DNA of 64,000 nt from NCBI RefSeq assembly GCF_947623445.1, contig NC_135241.1, forward strand, positions 26,352,501 through 26,416,500. Direction: 5' to 3'. Position numbers and translations under genes: made by a program. The notes beneath the pieces were generated by a model. It was not told the DNA's origin. It saw only the letters and a program-made list of their open reading frames with translations, and did no database searches. Origin of the DNA: Clavelina lepadiformis (lineage: Eukaryota; Chordata; Ascidiacea; Aplousobranchia; Clavelinidae). This document shows, one piece after another, positions 56,175-64,000 of this stretch (positions within the stretch are counted from its first letter, which is position 1; every line of letters begins with the position of its first letter).

Positions 56175-56281
56175 TAATGTGTAGGTGAGCGATGTTTGGC
56201 GTCAGCACCATGGCAGAAACCCTCCTGACCTCTCTTTTACTCATTCACATTGAAACTATATCATCCTTTATTTCAAACGTT

Positions 56282-59200
56282 TCATGTTTTGTTAAAACCA
56301 TTATTCACAATATCCTTAGATTTTTCTATCTTCATTCTTTTTTCTTTCTTTGCTTTGCGGATTTGTTTCTTTAATTGGTTTCTGCTTGGTGGATCCCCTT
56401 CAATCGCGGGTGATTCTAAGAAAAGGAAATAGGTAAGTAGCGCGTCAAAGTGAGGTTCATATGATTGTGTGCGCTCACCTTTCGCATCGTTCAATTTTCG
56501 CTTTTTCGTAGTTTTCTCTTTTTTGCCTCGACTGAAATACAAAAGCATTCGTTAAAATTGTCTTCCTTGTGCCACGGTATTTCGATATATCTTTGAGCAG
56601 GAAGGTTGTTGAGAACCACTGCATTAAACTTATGCTAGTACCTGACTCCAACGCCCGTTAAAACTTTCCAGGCTGCGTTTGTGAGCTCCTGCGATCGCTT
56701 CATTTCATTTAATTCAAGAAAATTTCTCAACAAGCAAATCAAATCTGACCAATCACGACCCTTGTTTGAAGTTGAGTGCACGAGCAGGTGAAGAAGTCTG
56801 GAAATAAAATCAAATGAAAAGAACTTGTGAGATTTCACTCAATGACATCTCACTCACCTGAGCAATTCAACCAGATACTTTGGCTTGATAGTGGTAGGCG
56901 CCTTGAGAAGATTTGATAAAATATCTACAATTGTGTCCAACAAACTCGGACAAATGGACATCATATTTCCACCCGATGTGGGTGAAGACAAGAGGGATAA
57001 AAGCATGCTGCAGGCTTGAGTCTGTACAAACATAGAGATCAAATATTTGACAGATTTGTTCGTTTCTTATGCAATGTCCGTTACCTTTCGATAAACCTGC
57101 ACTCCGTCCTTGATGTATCTTGTGAGAGGGATTATCAGTTGTTGTGCTAATGCTGTGTATCGAGTGGCAAAGTCATGCACGACATGGTGCTGTAATTTGC
57201 TCTCCCGCCTCATCATGAAATCTTCGAGGGCAGAGGCATAGAGAGATACCACGCGGCTCACATCAACAGCACCGCCTCTGTTATAAGAATTTCATTTTTA
57301 AAAACTCAATCGTTATGCGTTATGCATTAAGCGTAACAACAAAAATACTTTTTCCCAGTGCCAGTGTTTCCAGATAAAACCCGAAGATAAAACATGCAGC
57401 ACTGTGAAGCGAGCTGCCCGATAAAAAGTCCCCCTACGCCTCGACGACATCGTGACAATGCCTCCTCTATGTTGTCATGGCAACGTGATATGACGTCATC
57501 ATCAAGATCACGTGGGTAACCTTTCATCTTGCATAGCTTAACCCTGAAACAAAAGTTAAGTAATTTATCAGACATGTCAGAAAATTGCACAAGTCTACAA
57601 GTAAACAGCTACATCGTGAGCTTGGTGGTATTTAAGGAATCGTGCACCACTGCCAATGAGCAAATAAACCAAAGTAATCATCAAATAGCAAACATTGTAA
57701 GTTGTTAGTTGCTGACATTTTTATGCAACTTGACAAATCAAAAGTTTTGAAAAGTTATCAATACATTTTCACTGCGCAACATGACTCCACCCTACGAGTC
57801 GATTATTAAGTTCAGCTTTGGCTGTGTCTGTGATGATAAGGATCCTGCCTCCGTGGTTCTTGCCCGGGTCAAAACTAAACAAAAACCCATCAACGCTCGA
57901 GAGATGACGCTTGTAACAACAATTTCTCACCGAGATGGTGGTCATAATAAGACAGAACAATTGAATTTGTTTACTCGTAGCATTCTGGAATGTTCAAGTG
58001 GTAAAAAAATGTCGTAAAAACGTTTGCTTTCTGAGCTCAACCAATACTAAGGAGTTTTCTACTTGATGCAAAATTTATAAAACTTTTCAAAGAGGCTTGA
58101 GACAGGAGACCAAATGTTCCCAACTACCACTTAGCAATCAAACATTCTAGAATCTCATCGTAAATGCAAACTTTCAAGACTTAAGAAAAGCTGTTTGCAC
58201 CAGTCTTAGGCAGCCGTGTTAAAGGACAAAGTTGAACGACTTTCTTGAAATGTGGTGTTGCTCAAACAAAGAAAGATATTTAGAAAGATATATTTCATCG
58301 GAAAATGTGAAGAAAGTGGAAAGTATCCTGCAAAAAGGTAGAAATAAATGAATTCAAATTTCAACGACAACTTTAGTTAAGATTTTGCAAAATCAAACCA
58401 GGTGCTGACCCCGACGAGCGTGGGACCGGAAAGATTTCATTCCTTGGCATGGCAGTCGACAAAGGAAATGAAGCTTTGGTGAGTTGAGTTGATGGAGATT
58501 GTGACTTTACGCAACTCACAGATTGCTCCTGGGACAGGTTAGGTTACTCATGCAGGCCGGGGCGAGTCCGAACCAAAGGATGCGAGAAGACAAATCAAGC
58601 GAGAGAGCAATTGATGTTGGGTATCCGCTACAAGAAGCATCGAAGCAAGGGGACGAGGCCATCGTGCAGGTACCAGCATAGATGTGTTAAATTATCATCA
58701 TTGACCATTGCTTAAATCAATCCTCAAAGGTTCTGTTGGATTATGGAGCTGATGTTAATATTGGCCAAGATACAAGAACCGGCACTGCACTGCACCTGGC
58801 GGCAAAGCACAACCATGTTGAGGTTTGTGCCACGTTGCAAACGACAACTAACAAGAATAAATTTAGTACTTTGCAGGTAGCAAGAATTTTGCTTAGTCAT
58901 GGCGCTGACATCATCGCAATCGATCGTTGTCTAAACACTCCACTGCACCTTGCGGCCGAGCACAGAAGCGTGACCACGGCAGAATTGTTACTGCAACATG
59001 GGGCACCAATCAATGCAAAGAACGCTGGCCTGCTGACATCACTTCACAAAGCAGCAGGGTCGGAAGTGATGTCACAGCTGCTGCTGGACAACGGGGCTCA
59101 CACAGCAACGGAAAAATTCGGTGGCTCAATCAGCCGGCTCACAGATCAAAACGGGACAATTCACAAAACAAGCTCATTTGAATGGGAAATGGACACCTTC

Positions 59201-62200
59201 CAAAATAAAGTAAATCGAGCCGCCCCATTTCGAAGCCTCTTTGTCAAGCTTCCTAGTGAGGTTGTTTGCGTGGGGACAGGGACACAATTTCCCCGGCCGG
59301 AGAATGCAAAGAAACTTCGTACGGTTGAAATCTGTGGGTTTACCGACAAAAGACCTCAAAATGAATGGGCTTGATTTTCTTGCAAAACGAAATGACTTAA
59401 AAACCTCATTAACTTGAAATGGCATGGATCAAAACTCAAACAATAATTTGCTTGAAACTTATGTGGATGCAACAACCTAAACCATATTCTGACTATTCTG
59501 TGTGAGTTTACTTTTAAAATCTAGAGCTTGCATTACAATTAGAGAATCATAATAATAATCAACATTTTTGTTGCTCTAACTCGATGGTTTTCAAGTAATG
59601 CCGATTGATTTTTTTTGTGATCAATGTGTGAATTTTTTTGTGATGACCAATCAGAGCAAGCGACAAGTTCGTTGCATTGTGACATAACCATATTTTAATT
59701 GTGGTACCAATCAATGTGGTTACCGTCTTAAGATGCAATTCTTGTGAAGATTAAATTTAACATGTTTTGCATTCAGTGGTGCTGGCTCAACTCTGTTAGT
59801 TCACGACGATCAATAAACGCATCTTAATGTCACCGGACCACAAATGTTTTTTGCCTCTTAGCGATCTAGTTATTTATGATCAAACAATGGCACATACCTG
59901 AGCAACACGCTCGCCTTTTCAGCCAACGTTTCCTTATTTGGGTCTCTCGAAGCTACATGTACAACGTCCAGTAGAGGGAGCACAAGATCGAGAACGAGAG
60001 GATTGCTCGAATGTTGCCGAGCGATGAAAGTGTCGACGAGATCGAGACATCGAAGTTGGAAGTGTGTGAGCTGACGTTTGGTCGCGACCTCCTCAGCTTT
60101 CTTAGATTTCTGCACGACACAGACATCAGCCAGAATGATTGCAACGCGTTCACTATCAGCGATGAGGAATTTACCTTTCGGTGTCTGAATATGTTTGAGA
60201 GAAGATGATCTATCCTCATCATTGCGTCATCGCTGAAATCTTCGTCACTTTCATCGGACTCCTCATCCTAAGCATTTAACATTTTATAATGGGAATCACG
60301 GCAGTCATATTTTTGATGGTTCATCCGTCAAAGAAAATCATAGATCTATCCCAAATGCATAGAAATCTCAGACAATTTTATCTACTTGTGAGATATCAAC
60401 AAAATACCTCCCCTGTGGATCCGGCAGCATCACCCAGAGCTTCTTTTATCTTCTTGCGAAACTCTTCATCAACATCTTCCGTTTCCACCTCATCTTCATC
60501 ACTAGATGGTGATCCTGAGCTCTCATCCGTATCATCTGAAGAGAATTATCCAAAATAGAAATAAAAATCACCGTGAAGTGTTTGTGAAAGCATTTTAAGT
60601 GTCTCCATGGCAACCTGGCTCATTGTCCTCTTCGTCCTCCTCCTCGTCAAGCTCCTCCTTCAACATCGAGTCATCTTTCATTTGTAGGACCTAAACATTG
60701 GAGCATTTTAAAAACTGCGTGGCACCGACAGGACCCAAAACACTCACGTCAGTGATAAGCTTGATGGCATTCTTGGTCAGGTGAGGACATATCAACTTGA
60801 ACACCTGGTCTGCTGTTTTGCGTGATCCACTCGACGCTTGTGACATCATAGTCAACAGAATCTCAACGATAACCTGAAAAACCATTTTGCCAATACTGAA
60901 ATATTTGCACCGATTCTGCTTGACACCATAATTTTGTCTGGATTTGATACTGAGCAGGTTTGTTGATTAAAAGAAACATCGTCGATTTCACTGAAAGCCG
61001 GACTCACCTCAACCCAGTCGGGGTCACCATCACACACTTTTTGTTCACGACCCTTCACCTCAAACCTCTCCCGCACGATCACAGTCAGATCACTGACGAC
61101 ATCTTGCGTTGATTTCTGCACCTCATCATCTAGTGACAGCAGCTGGAGGGCGACATGGAGCAGTAAGAGTTGGAGTGCTGTTGCTTCGGCCGACTGATTT
61201 GTTGTGGAGTCTTAGGGCAAATATATGTTGAGTTAAATCAGCGACGACATTTCCATGAAGAAACAAACTTACTTTTAAGTTTCAAAACTTTAGAAATATT
61301 CTGCACCACGGCGAGCCAACTTTTTTTAATATTGTCATTAAAATTGAAGACGGGTTTGACGTGTTCACACGAAACGAGGGAATCTGCGAAGTCCACGATG
61401 GAGGCGAGCCAGAAGCGGCCGGATGACATCAGGCCGGGAATGACGACTTTGGGCTTATTTGTCACAACTGATGTCTGCAAAAGAAACCCAACAAGATGAA
61501 TTGTTGTGGTCGGGTCAAATGAGAAGAAGTGTGAGATGGGGAAGCACCTCGTCTGGGGGGAGGGGGGCCATGTTGCTGAGCCATGACACAGAGGTTAGAA
61601 AATTTTGATGGACATGAGACCGCGTCGATTCGGACAAGTCCATAAAGTGCTCACCAACCATAGAAATCTCATCAATATGAGAATTATTGTTGTTGCCTAA
61701 AACTAAAAATAACACAATAAATTATTTGCATCAAATTTTGAAATTTTTCGATTCCTGTTAAATTTTTCTCACATGAAAAGTGAGAATGTAAGAGCAGGAA
61801 GCGAACAATCGATGAAATCCACTTCTCGTTCCTTGGAAGACTCGTCATCCGGATCAAATGCAGCAAGTGGGAGCTGCTCCACCTAAAACATCAACATCCA
61901 ATGACGTGATTGCATTATATGACATCACCATCTGATCATGTGATTGCCATACATTACATCACAAAGCACATACTTCCGTGCAACGTCAAGATTAATTTCA
62001 CGAATCATCGTTTTATCTGTGGTTCCGTGAATAAAAAGATGCTTCAACCACTGAATGTAGTTAAGGAGCGCTGGAAGCTTAAAACGACTGACAAGTGATG
62101 TCACAATCGCAGAATGCGTGATTCCATCCAGATGAAGGCCACCTGGGCTGAATCAACGGAATACAAGATTTTAAAATGACCCACAATGCAGCATTGTGAC

Positions 62201-63954
62201 CAATCACAAACCAACCTGGTGAATGTTTGAAAAACAACAGCAAGCTGGACTTCATGCGAAACGTTTTCCTGTGACAGTTTTTCTGACAAAATTTTAGGAA
62301 GTTCGTTTCTGCAGACAAGGTGAAGGGGATTTTCCTTGTTTGTGAGGGCATAATACAAATTATTCAAAAGGTCCTTGGACCACACGGCAGGAACCTGTTC
62401 GATATAAAAGAATAAAATTAATACTGATAAAAGTAGTAAAATATATGTAATGCTGGAGATTATTTGACCTCTTTGCTGCTGATGAGATCAAAGGAAAAGA
62501 CGGCCAACATGAACCCGAGATATTTGCGCTCCGGCGATGACGAGAACAAGGTCGGAGTGAGATGTTGATCCCAGAATGTGCCAAGAGCATCAGTACCAAG
62601 GCTGCCAATGGTTGTCACTATCTCACGAGCAAACTGGTCAATGTTTGGGTGATACATCGTTGTTTTAGCGATTACTTGAGCCAGGTGCTTGAAGCTGTGA
62701 GAAGCTAGAAAGATAGCAAATGCAACCAATCATCTCTTTTTTCATCATTGGTGCGGTTGAGATGAAAAAGCACCACTGTTTGCTAATAGCATGCGCTAAT
62801 GCACAGAAAAAAGAGATAAAGTCTCATAGGCTTAAAACGTGCTTGAAAATAGTGACGGTAATAATTTGCCGATAACAACTAGCACGGCCACTAATTCAAG
62901 TAATTAAAAAATGTGTTGACATCCCTATGAAGTCATACCAAGTCACAGTAGAATCGCCCATACCAATAATATTTTTGTGTTTTGTTTTTGATGGAAGCCA
63001 TTTGCTGGTTTTAAGGAATTCCGTGTCACAGACGGTGGGATGTTGCTTGGAGCAAGTGAGCAGAAGCTGCATGAGCTCCGCTGAAGAAGCCGACCAACCT
63101 TTCGCAAATTCTGGACATAAAAGTGGCCAAATATGGTCCCTGAACTGCTCTGCAGACACCTGAAAACGTTTCAAAATTTAAAACCTTATCCGAGAGACAG
63201 GCGAGTGATTAATGTTGAGATCTCAAGAACAGAGATGTAGGAAGCGTCCAGTCCAACTCCACCTGCACTACAAGTCTGCTCAGTCCATGGAGGGAGATTT
63301 TATGCAAATACGATTTCTTTTTTCCAAGTTTTAAAAGCATCTCAGTAATCTTCCTCAGCATCGAATTTTCCTTCTCGTCAGACAACCTCTCACTTTGAAT
63401 GACAGACAAAAGGCAAAATATTCTTCCAAACATTATATCTTTGTCTTCCTACAAAAAGAAGTCTTTTCAATGAAGAAACAGACTCTGGATGCTGTAACAT
63501 ATCAGCTTACCCCATTGCTGTGGAGTTTTTCCTCCATGAGTTTAACCACGTTCTGTGAGCTGTATTGGTTGCATGGCACAACTCTAAGCAATGCTGACAA
63601 TGTTGTGGCAAAGCCAAGTCGCGCCATTTTTCTGCCTGAAGCCAGGCCACCGACAAGTCGTTTGAAAGCGTACTTCACCTCTTCGCACAACTTGTCATCA
63701 TCAACCTGAAACAAACACTTTCTTAGATTTGTCTAAAGATACCGGCAAATGCAGCATCAATGTAGCATGGCCAGTAGGCGCATCAATCCAAGCATCATGC
63801 AAAGACTAAACAAGCATCAATTACTCACCTTTTGCTGTTTTTCGTTCAGAATATCGAGCAATTTTTGAGATGAGGACAATCTTTTTGTTTCATCATAACT
63901 GACAATATCCGAAAACAGAGACAAAATATTTTTATCTTTTTCACTTTCATTCAT
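56282..63954 (-). CDS. MYBBP1A: MYB-binding protein 1A / DNA polymerase V (Pol5) homologue
   Basis: Nucleolar HEAT-like protein acting in rRNA transcription and processing and in p53 signalling; despite the yeast name, no polymerase activity is expected. Twenty-two exons in the window, first 63954-63829, then 63705-63511, 63448-63263, 63159-62964, 62704-62469, 62394-62216, 62147-61974, 61882-61773, 61702-61548, 61474-61273, 61210-61008, 60873-60748, 60690-60615, 60535-60408, 60267-60175, 60109-59898, 57543-57349, 57277-57085, 57021-56858, 56797-56642, 56531-56479, 56415-56282; 1163 aa from Met 63954. Matches: KYAFKRLVGGLASGR, VIVEILLTMMSQ, CPHLTKNAIKLITD, acidic block DEEEDEEDNE, DDAMMRIDHLLSNIF, HFQLRCLDLVDTFIARQ. 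Basic Lys-rich nucleolar-targeting tail. The frame is open above Met 63954, so an earlier exon may lie outside. Confidence 0.93.
58250..59374 (+). CDS. Ankyrin-repeat protein nested in a MYBBP1A intron
   Basis: Small ankyrin-repeat protein of unknown partner, on the strand opposite its host gene, inside the MYBBP1A intron 57544-59897. Five exons: 58250-58337, 58402-58478, 58538-58669, 58730-58822, 58877-59374; 295 aa. Repeats read VRLLMQAGASPNQRM, VLLDYGADVNI...TALHLAAKHNHVE, VARILLSHGADIIAIDRCLN + TPLHLAAEHRSV, AELLLQHGAPINAKN...SLHKAAG, QLLLDNGAHTATE: about five to six repeats. Exon boundaries fall at repeat boundaries. The C-terminal ~90 residues (LTDQNGTIHKTSSFEWEMDT, then LPSEVVCVGTGTQFPRPE) resemble no domain I know. 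The N-terminus MWCCSNKERYLERY has a CC pair that could be lipidated (speculative). AATAAA at 59812-59817, 81 bp before the next host exon. Confidence 0.85.
59812..59817 (+). promoter_or_regulatory. Polyadenylation signal AATAAA of the nested ankyrin gene
   Basis: Canonical hexamer 438 nt past the stop, still within the host intron and 81 bp short of the MYBBP1A exon at 59898, so the nested transcript probably ends before the host exon. Confidence 0.5.
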
Positions 63955-64000
63955 TTCAAACTTTTCAACATTTATCACCTTTTAACAATAATTGCACATA

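Overview
The window reads as a compact invertebrate-deuterostome nuclear genome. Genes have many short exons and introns often of 60-300 bp, gene families have animal one-to-one orthologues (GGA, KIF12, SMURF, NF-YA, MYBBP1A, MED18, PSMD2), and intergenic spacers are short. My best guess is an ascidian tunicate of the Ciona type. This rests on gene compactness, a probable MED18-PSMD2 operon and an extreme enrichment of TGACGTCA in non-coding DNA. The species is inference; no search was possible. I resolved 13 genes, nearly all to exon level. Summed exon lengths divide by three for all ten genes that are multi-exon and have both ends in my model (the MYBBP1A sum assumes the start at 63954).

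Layout. 1-2.3 kb: minus strand, the 5' part of PSMD2 (proteasome Rpn1) directly behind MED18 (Mediator), probably co-transcribed. 2.3-7.5 kb: no confident gene, but dense in non-autonomous DNA transposons and foldbacks. 7.5-11.1 kb: GGA clathrin adaptor (+). 12.3-17.4 kb: KIF12 kinesin (+). 18.5-19.7 kb: a tetraspanin (-). 20.3-22.3 kb (+) and 23.4-26.6 kb (-): two convergent paralogues built of DOMON-like modules, each with a signal peptide and a GPI-anchor-like tail. 27.8-35.8 kb: SMURF HECT ubiquitin ligase (-) with a 4.9 kb first intron. 39.1-40.6 kb and 46.0-47.1 kb: tandem CREC-family (calumenin/reticulocalbin) genes ending in HDEF, separated by transposon-rich DNA. 51.2-56.0 kb: NF-YA (+). 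56.3-64.0 kb: MYBBP1A (-), with an ankyrin-repeat gene (+) nested in one of its introns.

Repeats. Five short hAT-like elements each have terminal inverted repeats and 8-bp target duplications. Other repeats are a very young ~250-bp-arm palindrome, a foldback with a (GGACT)n core, two tRNA-derived SINE-like copies and two short tandem arrays. The half from about 9.8 to 35.2 kb is GC-richer and packed with the palindrome TGACGTCA; from about 36 kb the DNA becomes AT-rich and the motif nearly vanishes. Most genes are housekeeping or trafficking functions with no obvious shared pathway. The functionally linked sets are the two DOMON paralogues, the two CREC paralogues and the putative MED18-PSMD2 operon.
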